NCBI GenBank assembly: GCA_026692725.1
Contig: JAPMUG010000003.1
Span: 281,075 to 345,074 of the forward strand
Length of the DNA: 64,000 bases
From: Ecytonucleospora hepatopenaei
Taxonomy: Eukaryota > Microsporidia > Enterocytozoonidae
Direction of reading: 5' to 3'
The notes under the pieces were generated by a model, which did not search any database, was not told the DNA's origin, and was given only the letters and a program-made list of their open reading frames with translations. The stretch's first letter is position 1. Each line of letters opens with the position of its first letter. The translations under genes and the position numbers were made by a program. Of this stretch, positions 27,976-36,990 are shown one piece after another.

Positions 27976-28566
27976 TTATAATAAATTTTTATTTTTAATA
28001 TATTTTTTATATTCATATGTCATGCTTTTACCATCTATCTCTTCTTTAAACCTATAAACACGCAAAGTCAGTTGTGGACCGAGTTGTAGAAATTTAGTTT
28101 TTGTATTTTTTACTTTTTTATTGGAAAGATTGATGGCAAATCTATAAAATCTAAAATATACAAAATCCTTGTGCACTGAAAAGTTTGCCACCTGGTTTGC
28201 CTTCATGTCCAATGGGAAAATATCCATGAAAATATTTGCAATTTTTATGCCAAGATCCGTTGTAAAATTGGAAAGGACGAGCTGTGAAGATCCACTTTCT
28301 ATAGAATTGTCTTTTGATATGGATTTAAAAGATCTATAGTTAATGATTTTAAAAACAACTTGCTTTTTAAAAATATCAAACAAAATAAATTGTGGTTCAA
28401 TATCCTCATGTATTCTGATGGTTGCTAATTCCTCGCTTTCCGGGTGTTTATACTCATTTTCTACTATTTTGCTATTTGGTAAAATACGTGCAAAATCATC
28501 ACAAAGTTCCTTTCCTCTTGCGGACAGTTTTTTTTCTTTATAAATAAAAATTTGTGCCACCGTCAT
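27976..28566 (-). CDS. RPF1: Brix-domain ribosome biogenesis protein, RPF1-like
   Basis: A 196-residue protein that is essentially one Brix domain. The N-terminus (SARGKELCDDFARILPNSKI) matches the first Brix segment. LVLSNFTTDLGIKIANIFMDIFP and DFVYFRFYRFAI lead into the LGPQLTLRVYRF block typical of RPF1. Brix proteins act in 60S (RPF1, RPF2, BRX1) or 40S (IMP4) assembly in the nucleolus. RPF1 is favoured because a separate IMP4 gene exists at 34.6 kb. Sequence beyond the domain is reduced. A CCC motif lies about 16 nt upstream. Confidence 0.75.
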   Translation of the reverse strand: MTVAQIFIYKEKKLSARGKELCDDFARILPNSKIVENEYKHPESEELATIRIHEDIEPQFILFDIFKKQVVFKIINYRSFKSISKDNSIESGSSQLVLSNFTTDLGIKIANIFMDIFPLDMKANQVANFSVHKDFVYFRFYRFAINLSNKKVKNTKTKFLQLGPQLTLRVYRFKEEIDGKSMTYEYKKYIKNKNLL

Positions 28567-28619
28567 AAATTTCTAATAAAATGGGTAAATTTTTATGTCC
28601 TTGTAATTTGATTTAAAGG

Positions 28620-28850
28620 ATGATTAAAGAAATAAAAGCAGCTATAGAATCAAAAAACATAGACAAATTGTTAACATACACAAAAGACATACCAGAAGAA
28701 GAAATTGAAAACGCAATAAATCTTTACGAAAAATTCTACGAAGAAGAAATGGGCAGATCCATGTTTATTTACAATTTTATACAAAGTATTAGAGAATATA
28801 GAGAAAATCAGTTTACAGGGGAGGAAGGTATAAAAATTATTGAAAAATAA
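28620..28850 (+). CDS. Small acidic helical hypothetical protein
   Basis: A 76-residue Glu/Lys/Ile-rich ORF, nearly all predicted helix, beginning 53 bp from the divergent RPF1-like start. Its composition differs from random AT-rich sequence, and it ends cleanly before an AT-rich spacer. No family is recognised and there is no CCC motif. It is probably real but unproven. Confidence 0.5.
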   Translation: MIKEIKAAIESKNIDKLLTYTKDIPEEEIENAINLYEKFYEEEMGRSMFIYNFIQSIREYRENQFTGEEGIKIIEK

Positions 28851-29078
28851 AATTATTTTGATATTTTACCTAAAAAATATTTTTTCACTCATTTTTTATA
28901 ATAAAAACATTTTAATTACATATTTTATATAATTCAATATATTTATATTACATTTTACATACATATATTATATTTTTATATCATACAATGCTATACTTGT
29001 ATATTTTAAACACAATTAAAATTTAAAAAACTCAAAAATTTAAAATAAAATTTTATATTTACCCTCTAATATTCTAAC

Positions 29079-30977
29079 ATGGCAAGACAAAATAGAGTCT
29101 CAAAATACGTCCAATTAGAAGCAGAATCAAGCGATGAAGATATTGACTCTTCTATTGACAGCCAAGATATGGATGGGTTAGATGGATTTGTTGAACCAGA
29201 TTATAGGGCAGCCCCACGCAATTTATATGAAGATAAAATAAGGGATTTGGAAGCTAGATATGCTAGACCAGGAACAGATGAAGAGGATGAAGATGTTTTT
29301 GAAAAAACTTTGGAAGCACCGTGCCAAGCCAAACTTCTCCCTCTGCCAAGCGATCCTGTTTTATTTTTATGCAGAGTAAAATTTGGAAAGGAAAAGACAG
29401 TTGCCGCTAATATCATAGAAGCAGCAAAGGAGATACCAGATGTAACAGCTGTACTTCAAAAAGATGGTTTAAAAGGATACATTTATATAGAAGCATTTAA
29501 AAAAACTGCAGTAGATGAAGCTGTTTATAATGTTAAGAATGTGTATAAAAGCAGAATTACTGCAATTAACCTTTCTGAAATGGTGGATGTCATGAACTGT
29601 AACAAAGACTACAATGTTGGTGATTATGCACGCATGAAGTCAGGTAAATATAGGGGAGATTTGGTGCAGATTATAGAGAATTTTGATGATTGCTGCCAAA
29701 TAAAAGCAATACCGCGTATTAACAACAACAAGAAGCTATTTGACCCAGAAGAGTTTAGAAATGAAACACAATACAATAATGGTGGGTATTATTTTAACAG
29801 GGATTATTATAAAGATGGATATCTTATAAAATCAGTGCTCAAAACAAATTTGGAATTTGACGTAACGCCTACTTTTGAAGAGCTGAAGGATCTTTCAGGC
29901 GAAAATGTTGTTCATCTCAATGACCAAGTGGTCGTTACAAAGGGAGAACTTGCAAATTTTAAAGGTAAAATTGTAAATGTTTCTGGAAATACGTGCACAG
30001 TCACAAACAAAGAGAAAACATTTGATGTAGATATTGGTCTTCTTAAGAGGCACGTTGAAGTTGGTGAAAATTATTCATACCAAGGTAATAATGGGATGGT
30101 GTTAAAAGTTAACACAGATGGGTTGGTCGTCTTGGGTATAAAAAACATGACAGAGGAGGTAACGGTAAATGTGACAGATTTGGAAGCACCTGTCGCACAA
30201 AAAATAGCACCACCCAAAAAATTTGCCTATGCCAGAAATAGAGCAGATCCACTTGTTAACAAAAAAGTGTCAATAGTTGCAGGAGAATACAAAGGAATGG
30301 TAGGCAGAGTTCAGGGAGTAAACAAAGACACGTATAGAGTGCAACTGAGCACAACATTTGAAAGCATTAATGCGTTTAAAAATGACCTGAGAGTTATTGA
30401 GCCTGTGTATACATATGCATATACGTCAACACCCGGATATAAGACACCTGGAAAAACACCAGGGTATACAACACCCGGATATGCTACGCCTGGATACAAA
30501 ACACCAGGCTATACAACTCCAGGATACAAAACACCGGGATATACTACGCCTGGGTATAAAACACCTGGTTATACTGAGCCAATGATGGAAGAAGAGGTTG
30601 AAGAAGGTAAGGCAGTAATGAGTGATTTGGATATTTTACTGGTAGGTGTAAATGTGTATGTAAATGGTGTATTGAAAACTGTGGAGAGAATTTCAGGTGA
30701 AAAGTGTTTTGCTGGAGAAGAGTCTTTTTACATTAGCGAAATACAAAATTATGATGAGGAACAGCTGAAAATGGCAAGACTAAGCAGTGGGGAAACAAAA
30801 AGCATAATGGCAGACAAGCCCAAGAACAAGTTTGAGACAGTATTTGTTTTTAAGGGAGAACATGCTAATAAAGTTGGAACAGTAACAGAGTATAAAGAAT
30901 CAATTGCAAAAATACAGTGTATGACAGGAGAGTGTATTAGAGTTGATGTTAGTGATTTAACAACAAAAAGGAAATAA
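29079..30977 (+). CDS. SPT5: Transcription elongation factor SPT5
   Basis: A 632-residue DSIF/SPT4-SPT5 subunit. An acidic N-terminus is followed by the NGN domain (about residues 90-165, FLCRVKFGKEKTVAANII...) that binds SPT4 and Pol II, then KOW domains at about 185-230, 275-330 and 385-435. A CTR of about ten TPGY-type units (TPGYKTPGY...) lies at about 445-500. Another KOW-like domain follows the CTR (FVFKGEHANKVGTVTEY), the order seen in metazoan SPT5 and not in budding yeast. A CCC motif lies 14 nt upstream of the ATG. Confidence 0.96.
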   Translation: MARQNRVSKYVQLEAESSDEDIDSSIDSQDMDGLDGFVEPDYRAAPRNLYEDKIRDLEARYARPGTDEEDEDVFEKTLEAPCQAKLLPLPSDPVLFLCRVKFGKEKTVAANIIEAAKEIPDVTAVLQKDGLKGYIYIEAFKKTAVDEAVYNVKNVYKSRITAINLSEMVDVMNCNKDYNVGDYARMKSGKYRGDLVQIIENFDDCCQIKAIPRINNNKKLFDPEEFRNETQYNNGGYYFNRDYYKDGYLIKSVLKTNLEFDVTPTFEELKDLSGENVVHLNDQVVVTKGELANFKGKIVNVSGNTCTVTNKEKTFDVDIGLLKRHVEVGENYSYQGNNGMVLKVNTDGLVVLGIKNMTEEVTVNVTDLEAPVAQKIAPPKKFAYARNRADPLVNKKVSIVAGEYKGMVGRVQGVNKDTYRVQLSTTFESINAFKNDLRVIEPVYTYAYTSTPGYKTPGKTPGYTTPGYATPGYKTPGYTTPGYKTPGYTTPGYKTPGYTEPMMEEEVEEGKAVMSDLDILLVGVNVYVNGVLKTVERISGEKCFAGEESFYISEIQNYDEEQLKMARLSSGETKSIMADKPKNKFETVFVFKGEHANKVGTVTEYKESIAKIQCMTGECIRVDVSDLTTKRK

Positions 30978-31333
30978 ATAAAGTTATGTTTTATTATAAT
31001 AATATACTATATTTAGTATAGTATAATAAATTATTATAATTTATTATTTTAACTATTTATAATTTTTATAAATAAGGTTAAATATATTATAATATAATTA
31101 TATATAAAATATACAGTATAATATAAAATATACATTATAAATTATATTTTAAAATATAAACATAAAGAATAATTATAATAAATTTAAAGAATATTTTTGT
31201 TTTTAACTTTTTACCCCATTGTTTTAGATTTAAATTTAAAAATATATTTTAACAATAACATTATATTATATAACATTATATTATACTTAATAACAATATA
31301 ACAATTACATAAAACACAATTTAAATTATAAAA
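30978..31333. other. AT-rich intergenic region
   Basis: 356 bp of AT-rich sequence with local TATAATATAA repetition between SPT5 and the Derlin gene. No RNA or short coding feature is supported. Confidence 0.45.
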
Positions 31334-33379
31334 ATGGCTAATGTTTTAGTTTACCTTTTTAAAACAACACCTGCAATTACAAAAGTGCTCATGCTTTTGA
31401 TCTTTATACTCAATGCTTCTACTTCTTTGGGTTATGTGCATGGATCTAGCTTTATGATTAGCAGGTACCATCTAAAGGAAATATTAAAGGGCGACTTGCT
31501 TGCTTTTTACAGATTTTTTACTTTTAGCTTGTATTTTGGTGCGCCAAATATTGACAATTTTTTGCACATTTTATTTTTTTACAGGTACAGCTGCATGCTT
31601 GAAGAGAGCTATATGTACATAAGTGAATATATTTGGGTTATTTTATGGGTACAAATATCTTTGTTAGTTAGTTCCATGTTCACCATTTCTGCTATGGGAC
31701 CTGCGCTTGCCTGTGTGGTTACTTTTTTGTGGACCAGAAAAAATCCAAGAGCGCTTGTGCAGGCCTATGGGTTTGTTAGTTTTAATGCATTTTACATTCC
31801 TTTCATTTTACCTGTTTTTTCCCTGTTACACACACAAACTATAAATATTGAAGAATTGCTGGGAATTGTTTGTGGACAAATAATTTATTTCTTTAAGGAA
31901 TGCTATTCTAAGTTTGGATACAATATTTTAAAGACACCATGCTGGTTGCATAAAATATGTAAAGAAACGCATGAATGTTGTAAGAAGAAAAAAGAGGAAA
32001 TATCAAAAAGTAGCATTGATAATAAAATAAGAAATGACATAAGAATTGCAAAAGAAAAGGCAATAGAAGAGTCAGGCAAAGATGCAGATGATTATGATAG
32101 TGATGATTTTACTGAAAAAACAATAACACCAAAAACACAGGAAATGTTTAAAAAGAAGTTTATGAGCGTAGATAAACATTTAGAGGATAAAAGTGACGAA
32201 GAGTCTTCGACAAAAGATGAAGAAAATAAATTTAATGTATTATCAAAAAATAAAAAAAGAAGTGTTTTAGAAGGAATTCATAAAGAAGTACAAGAAGAAA
32301 ATATAAAGGAAAAATCAGATGCTGACAAAAATATAAAAGATGATAATAAAAAAACAATTGCAATAAAAATTAAAAATGAGAAAAATATTACAGAAAGTGA
32401 TGATAATACTCAAGATGAAGAAATTGAAAAATTAAGCAACGACTTAATTGCGTTAACTGATATTAAAAATAAAGAAGGTAAAGAATTAACTAATGAATTA
32501 ATTAGTGAAGAAAACAAAGAATTAAACAATAAAGTAGATAGTATAAATAGTGAAGAAAATAAAGAATTAATTAGTGAAGTAGATAGTGAAAATAGTGATA
32601 AAAATGGATCAAATGCGTCATTTTACAGTGGATCAATGGTTGAAAAGAAAAAATTTCATAACTTGGAATCTTCTGAGGAATCTTTAAAAGAAATAGAAGA
32701 GGAAGACAAAAACAATAGCAAAACTAAATTGTATGATCAGGCAGAAAAAGGAAGTTCAGTAACAAATACAATTTCATCAGTGTTAGGTAAAATTGATAAG
32801 GAAAAGTTAAAAAGTGCATTTTCAAATGTAACATCAAAGGTAAATCAATTTATTACAGCAGGAGAAGATTCTGATGGAGATAATTTAAATGATATCAATG
32901 ATACTAATAATACTAATAATAATTTAAATTATATCAATAATACTAATAATAATTTAAATGATATCAATGATAATAACACATTATGTAATATTAGTAATGT
33001 TCATGATGAAGATAAAATAAGTGAAAAAGATTCAATTTTTAATGATGAGTGGGAAGAAGAAGTTGAAGATTCTCAAAAGACACAGAAGGAAGAAGAACAT
33101 GTTGGAAGCAACGCAAGTTTTTTAACGAGTGAAAGTTTAGAAAAGAAAAATCTGGATGAAATATTTGAAAAGAATGAGGAACAAAGCAGTTGGGAAAGTA
33201 ACGATGGAGTTGTTTTAAAAAATGAAGAAGAAAATAATAAAGATAATCAATCAGAAAACAGTGAAGATAATCAATCAGAAAACAGTGAAGATAATCAATC
33301 AGAAAACAGTGAAGATAATCAATCAGAAAACAGTGAAGATAATCATACAGAAAACAGTGAAGAATGGGGAAGTGCTTAA
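31334..33379 (+). CDS. Derlin-family ERAD protein with long acidic tail
   Basis: Residues 1-220 are a Derlin (DER1-like rhomboid pseudoprotease), the retrotranslocation component of ER-associated degradation. Family blocks visible are FFYRYSCMLEE, FLWTRKNPRALVQAYGFVSF and LLGIVCGQIIYFFKE, ending in LKTPCWL, with several membrane helices. Derlins are usually 200-300 residues, but here about 460 more residues of Glu/Asp/Lys/Asn/Ser-rich, probably disordered cytosolic tail follow. The tail ends with five near-perfect EDNQSENS octapeptide repeats. No rhomboid catalytic Ser motif is seen. Its 3' end is 5 bp from the convergent TFIIE-beta gene. Confidence 0.9.
   Translation: MANVLVYLFKTTPAITKVLMLLIFILNASTSLGYVHGSSFMISRYHLKEILKGDLLAFYRFFTFSLYFGAPNIDNFLHILFFYRYSCMLEESYMYISEYIWVILWVQISLLVSSMFTISAMGPALACVVTFLWTRKNPRALVQAYGFVSFNAFYIPFILPVFSLLHTQTINIEELLGIVCGQIIYFFKECYSKFGYNILKTPCWLHKICKETHECCKKKKEEISKSSIDNKIRNDIRIAKEKAIEESGKDADDYDSDDFTEKTITPKTQEMFKKKFMSVDKHLEDKSDEESSTKDEENKFNVLSKNKKRSVLEGIHKEVQEENIKEKSDADKNIKDDNKKTIAIKIKNEKNITESDDNTQDEEIEKLSNDLIALTDIKNKEGKELTNELISEENKELNNKVDSINSEENKELISEVDSENSDKNGSNASFYSGSMVEKKKFHNLESSEESLKEIEEEDKNNSKTKLYDQAEKGSSVTNTISSVLGKIDKEKLKSAFSNVTSKVNQFITAGEDSDGDNLNDINDTNNTNNNLNYINNTNNNLNDINDNNTLCNISNVHDEDKISEKDSIFNDEWEEEVEDSQKTQKEEEHVGSNASFLTSESLEKKNLDEIFEKNEEQSSWESNDGVVLKNEEENNKDNQSENSEDNQSENSEDNQSENSEDNQSENSEDNHTENSEEWGSA
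33236..33366 (+). repeat. 24-bp coding tandem repeat in the Derlin tail
   Basis: About five copies of a 24-bp unit encoding EDNQSENS (the last has His-Thr instead of Gln-Ser), at the extreme 3' end of the Derlin gene. Confidence 0.9.
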
Positions 33380-33384
33380 TAAAT

Positions 33385-34053
33385 TTATTCATCATCTTCC
33401 ATGTTATTTAAGTCTAAACCTTCTACGTGAGTGTTTGTTATTTTTATTTTTCTTTTGTATTTTTTCTTTTTGGCAGGCGTCCTTAAAATTGGTTTTTTAG
33501 CTACCTGTGTATTTGTTTTAATTCCTCGTTCTTTCAAGTAGTCACATACATTTTGATAATTGGGTGTTTCAATAGAGTCATACAATTCCTTTATTTTTTC
33601 TAAGGATTCATCTTCAGAAGGTAAATTTTCTATTTTTTCATTTAAAAAAACAACTTCTTGTCCGTCTAAATCTCTTAAAATTATAAAATCATCTGTCATA
33701 ATTGGAGGCAGTGCATTCTTTGCTCTTTTTCTAACACCAACATGCTGGGGCTTAGGTTCAGAAATTTCCATTAATTTCCTAACATCCACAAAACAATCAC
33801 TAATACGGTCCATTTCTATGCCCTCATTTTTGACAATATTTATGATATCCTGCTTGGTTTTAATGTCAAATTCTGGAACATATTTTAAAAAATTGTTTTC
33901 TAATGATATTTTTGGATTGTTTTTGAGCAAAGAAGTCAAATTAACGACCTTAACTCCACTTTTTGCTTCTACTTCAGCAAAAGAAAATTTTCTGTCTTCT
34001 TTTTTTATAATTTCTATAATTTTATGGACATAGGTGTTGAAGTGTTTGTTCAT
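33385..34053 (-). CDS. TFA2: TFIIE beta subunit (TFA2-like)
   Basis: A 222-residue general transcription factor subunit that recruits and positions TFIIH in the Pol II preinitiation complex. Winged-helix-like segments occupy residues 1-75 and 75-135. The C-terminal part shows the family's basic patch KKKKYKRKIKITNTHVEGLDL, close to the TFIIE-beta THxxGL block. The protein is shorter than yeast TFA2 and lacks its N-terminal extension. Several other Pol II factors in this window fit the role. Confidence 0.8.
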   Translation of the reverse strand: MNKHFNTYVHKIIEIIKKEDRKFSFAEVEAKSGVKVVNLTSLLKNNPKISLENNFLKYVPEFDIKTKQDIINIVKNEGIEMDRISDCFVDVRKLMEISEPKPQHVGVRKRAKNALPPIMTDDFIILRDLDGQEVVFLNEKIENLPSEDESLEKIKELYDSIETPNYQNVCDYLKERGIKTNTQVAKKPILRTPAKKKKYKRKIKITNTHVEGLDLNNMEDDE

Positions 34054-34217
34054 AAAAAGTTTACAAAATTAATGTAAATAATAATTAGTTTATATCTTAT
34101 ATAAATTTATATTTATAACTTTAATGTATTCGTAAATCACTTTGTATTAAATATTCTAAATGTATATTCTATATTTAATGTTATTTTTATTTTAGTTAGT
34201 AGACTGAGGGTAAATTT

Positions 34218-34631
34218 TTATAATTTTAAAAAACGTGTGTTAATATTTTGCCCTTTGGTTTCAATCTGAAGGGTCGTTCTAAAAATTCCTGAATTTGCCC
34301 TTAACAAATCTTTTAGCATGTAAAAAACATCCTTTGCAATTTCAGGATTGCTTGCATGATGAAAATCTGGCTTGTTTTTCTTAAACCTTGCCATTAGAGT
34401 AAATTGACTCAACAACATAATCTCCTTTCTTTCTTCTATATTTTCTTTTATAAAGTCATGTGATTTTTTTGCAAAAAAATTAATTTTATTTTCGTCAAGA
34501 CCTTTATATTGTTCTATATCTTCTTTTTCTAATCCAAAATAAATTATGTATCCTTTTTGAATTTTATCCACTAAAGTGTTGTTTTCATCTTTAACTATAC
34601 ATTCATCTACATTTTGTACTACAAACAACAT
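34218..34631 (-). CDS. DTD1: D-aminoacyl-tRNA deacylase (DTD) with altered C-terminal motif
   Basis: A 137-residue chirality-proofreading enzyme. The SQFTL motif is intact at residues 75-79 and is followed by KKNKPDFHHAS, the family pattern. The second invariant element, the Gly-cisPro motif NxGPxT near the C-terminus, reads NINTRF (129-134), so both Gly and Pro are replaced. This could impair D-aminoacyl substrate selection, or the gene may be diverging. It begins 21 bp from the divergent IMP4 start and is otherwise intact. Confidence 0.85.
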   Translation of the reverse strand: MLFVVQNVDECIVKDENNTLVDKIQKGYIIYFGLEKEDIEQYKGLDENKINFFAKKSHDFIKENIEERKEIMLLSQFTLMARFKKNKPDFHHASNPEIAKDVFYMLKDLLRANSGIFRTTLQIETKGQNINTRFLKL

Positions 34632-34644
34632 TTTTTTATTTTCA

Positions 34645-34647
34645 CCC
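34645..34647 (+). promoter_or_regulatory. CCC start-proximal motif of IMP4
   Basis: CCC 5 nt before the ATG at 34653, inside the 21-bp spacer separating the divergent DTD and IMP4 genes. Confidence 0.5.
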
Positions 34648-34652
34648 TAAAA

Positions 34653-35477
34653 ATGAGTTTTTTTAGTAAAAAAAATTTACACAAGATCATCAGCTTAAAA
34701 AAAGAAAACACTAAACAGCAAAAAGAAACACTTAAAGGGTGCTTAGAAACAAACACACGGATACCACATAATTTAAGAGAAAATGCAAAAGAATTACTTG
34801 AGGATATGGTTTATAATGAAAGCGAAGAAGAAACTTATAGCTGGCCAAATATTTCAGTAACAACAAGTCACGATCCGAGTAGTTTTTTGAAAGAGTTTGC
34901 AAAACATTTTGCATTGATTTTTAATGGCAAATATTTATCACGTTCTAAAATGACAAACGAAGAGCTATCTGAATATGCACATTGCAATTCTATAACGCAT
35001 TTATTTATTCTAACAGAATGTAAAGGCAGAGTAAGTTCAGTGCTTATGAGTGTCTTTCCATATGGCAAGACATATTATTTCAATGCAACGACAAAACTAT
35101 TTTCAAAAAGAATGGCATCTTTGAAAGAAAACGTTTATTTAGTTTGTGATGGTTTTAAAACAGAAAAGATTGGTCAACCTTTACTTTTTGATATAAGAAG
35201 AATGTTTCCTAAAATAAAAGAGGAAAATAAAAATAAAGAAGGTGCTGCCAAAAAGTATAAACCAAAAAATAAAAAAGACTGTAGAATTTGTGCTTTTATA
35301 AACTCAGGGGGTACCATTGTTTTTAAACATTATTATGTTAAGAATAGAAAATTTCAAGCAGATCTTTCAATGGAGCTTAATTTGTTTAAAATAAGCAGCG
35401 GTACATTTGAAATGGAAGGAGATGTTGAATATCAAATTAATGGATACAAAAATATTATAAATTACGATGTTATATAA
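34653..35477 (+). CDS. IMP4: IMP4-like U3 snoRNP protein (Brix domain)
   Basis: A 274-residue SSU processome component. The N-terminal helix (KETLKGCLETNTRIPHNLRENA) matches the IMP4-specific pre-Brix helix. The Brix domain starts at about residue 67 with VTTSHDPSSFLKEFAKHFALIF and continues through THLFILTECKGR and VLMSVFPYGKTYYF. A Lys-rich insert (KENKNKEGAAKKYKPKNKK) precedes the last segment. The ATG at 34653 is chosen because a CCC motif lies 5 nt upstream and the family N-terminus begins here. Confidence 0.88.
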   Translation: MSFFSKKNLHKIISLKKENTKQQKETLKGCLETNTRIPHNLRENAKELLEDMVYNESEEETYSWPNISVTTSHDPSSFLKEFAKHFALIFNGKYLSRSKMTNEELSEYAHCNSITHLFILTECKGRVSSVLMSVFPYGKTYYFNATTKLFSKRMASLKENVYLVCDGFKTEKIGQPLLFDIRRMFPKIKEENKNKEGAAKKYKPKNKKDCRICAFINSGGTIVFKHYYVKNRKFQADLSMELNLFKISSGTFEMEGDVEYQINGYKNIINYDVI

Positions 35478-35556
35478 AGTTATTTAAAAATAAAATTATT
35501 TTATCCATTTTAATATTATTAACTTTTAGTTATATACACGTATTATTTTTATTACA

Positions 35557-35630
35557 GGTACTGTGGCGCAATAGGTTAGCGCGTCCGACTGTTAATCGGG
35601 AGGTTGTGGGTTCGAGACCCACCAGCACCG
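35557..35630 (+). tRNA. tRNA-Asn (GTT anticodon)
   Basis: A 74-nt cloverleaf. The acceptor stem GGTACTG/CAGCACC has one A-C mismatch at position 4. The D stem is GCGC/GCGC, the anticodon stem TCCGA/TCGGG encloses loop CTGTTAA with anticodon GTT at 35591-35593, and the T arm is a perfect GTGGG/CCCAC around TTCGAGA. Box A (TGGCGCAATAGG) and box B (GGTTCGAGACC) are present. No intron and no encoded CCA; the discriminator base is G. Confidence 0.95.
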
Positions 35631-35631
35631 C

Positions 35632-35637
35632 TTTTTT
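35632..35637 (+). terminator. Pol III T-run terminator of tRNA-Asn
   Basis: Six Ts, 1 nt after the discriminator base. This is the only clear Pol III terminator context in the window. Confidence 0.7.
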
Positions 35638-35646
35638 GTTAAAAAT

Positions 35647-36936
35647 TTAATTATTTTCTGCTAGCTGTACATTGCTGCTAGATCTGCTAAATAAAATACC
35701 CACCCATTTAAATCTAAGTTGTTCATTTTCATCATACTCAAATGCTATGTTTGAATTTTCTTTTAACATGCTTTCTATATAAACCCATACTTCATCTTTT
35801 ATTTCAAAAGCATCCTGTAACTGGTTTGAATAAACCAAACTAGAAATTGTTGTTGTTTTTGCAGCAATAACGGCCTGTTTGTTTAAACCAACCAAAATTC
35901 TTGGTAAATTTGCCTGTGCTTCTGCCTTGTTTTTGTTTCTCTGTGCTCTTCCATAATACACAATTTTAAAAAATACAACAATAAAGGCAATACCAAGAAA
36001 TCCTTTAATGCATTTCATGATATAAAAACGAATTAGTAATTTTATAGAAACACGCGTGTTTAAAGATTCCACATATGCACCTTGAAATAAGAGCAAATCA
36101 CTTTCTTTTAATATGTTAAGCACAACTTCATCTGCTTCAATTTCCCTTGCTTTTATTTTTGCCGTTTCTTTAAATCCATATTTATACTCGCCCTTTAGAT
36201 ATTCCAAATTTTTAATGATTTTTGCTGCTTTCATTCGATTATTATATTCAATACGCGTATCATACACACAATAATCAATTATTGAGGAAATTTTTCTAAA
36301 TCCACGGTCGCAAAATAATTTTGAATCTATCAAATGTCCATTTTTTGGCAAAGGTATGCAATATCTTTTGTTTTCCTCACTACAATACGGAATAAAAAAC
36401 TTTAACCAAATAATTAAAGATAAAAAAGAAGTCATAAACAATATTTTTATAATTTTTGCTAAACAACACAGTCTTTTTGCGCTTTTTAGTGCTTTTAATT
36501 TTTCACCAACATTTTTTACATTTTTATCTGCTTCTGAATAAACAAATTTTTCAGGTACAGATTTTTTAATAGTGTTCTTTACGTCAGGTTTTCTTTCAGT
36601 GGCTTTTTTCTCTTTACCATTTTGTGTGTTTTTATTGGGTAAAGATTCAACACTCTTTTTCTTTTCTGTAATTTTTTCAGACGTGCTTTTATTCTGTTGG
36701 AATGTATTTTGTTTACTAAAATTCTTCTTTTTAAATGTAAAAGTTTCTTCGTCAATATCATCGAGTCTATCGTAAACCTGTTCTTTATATGCACTTAGCA
36801 ACTCATCCTTTTTAACATATAAACTTGGAATATTTTCAACATTAAGCATAGACATTACTTCTCTTAATTGTGGCTTGGTAAGTCTTTTAAAGTCGTATTC
36901 CTTGTTTAAAATGTCTTTTTTATTTATTGCAGTCAT
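35647..36936 (-). CDS. MAN1/HEH (Src1)-like inner nuclear membrane protein
   Basis: A 429-residue LEM-related protein. Residues about 10-55 form a HeH fold (FKRLTKPQLREVMSMLNVENIPSLYVKKDELLSAY), then a basic linker and a transmembrane helix at about 150-170. A luminal cysteine-bearing region (YCSEENKRYCIPLP...FCDRGF) and a second transmembrane helix at about 305-325 follow. The C-terminal MAN1-type winged helix ends with LKENSNIAFEYDENEQLRFKWVGI. The family tethers chromatin and surveys nuclear pores with ESCRT. The ATG at 36936 follows a CCC motif by 5 nt. Confidence 0.88.
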   Translation of the reverse strand: MTAINKKDILNKEYDFKRLTKPQLREVMSMLNVENIPSLYVKKDELLSAYKEQVYDRLDDIDEETFTFKKKNFSKQNTFQQNKSTSEKITEKKKSVESLPNKNTQNGKEKKATERKPDVKNTIKKSVPEKFVYSEADKNVKNVGEKLKALKSAKRLCCLAKIIKILFMTSFLSLIIWLKFFIPYCSEENKRYCIPLPKNGHLIDSKLFCDRGFRKISSIIDYCVYDTRIEYNNRMKAAKIIKNLEYLKGEYKYGFKETAKIKAREIEADEVVLNILKESDLLLFQGAYVESLNTRVSIKLLIRFYIMKCIKGFLGIAFIVVFFKIVYYGRAQRNKNKAEAQANLPRILVGLNKQAVIAAKTTTISSLVYSNQLQDAFEIKDEVWVYIESMLKENSNIAFEYDENEQLRFKWVGILFSRSSSNVQLAENN

Positions 36937-36941
36937 TATTA

Positions 36942-36944
36942 GGG
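36942..36944 (-). promoter_or_regulatory. CCC start-proximal motif of the MAN1/HEH gene
   Basis: Minus-strand CCC 5 nt before the ATG at 36936. It lies in the short open leader and argues against an upstream non-ATG start. Confidence 0.5.
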
Positions 36945-36990
36945 CAAACAAAAAAGAAAATTTTTGGAAACCTTGGAGGGAAAATACAAT

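Noticed and set aside
34060..34217. Possible short intron or missed upstream exon for TFIIE-beta (ACTAAC-like sequence near 34200)
   Set aside because: No ATG with a coding stretch precedes it, and the gene's N-terminal winged helix is already complete.
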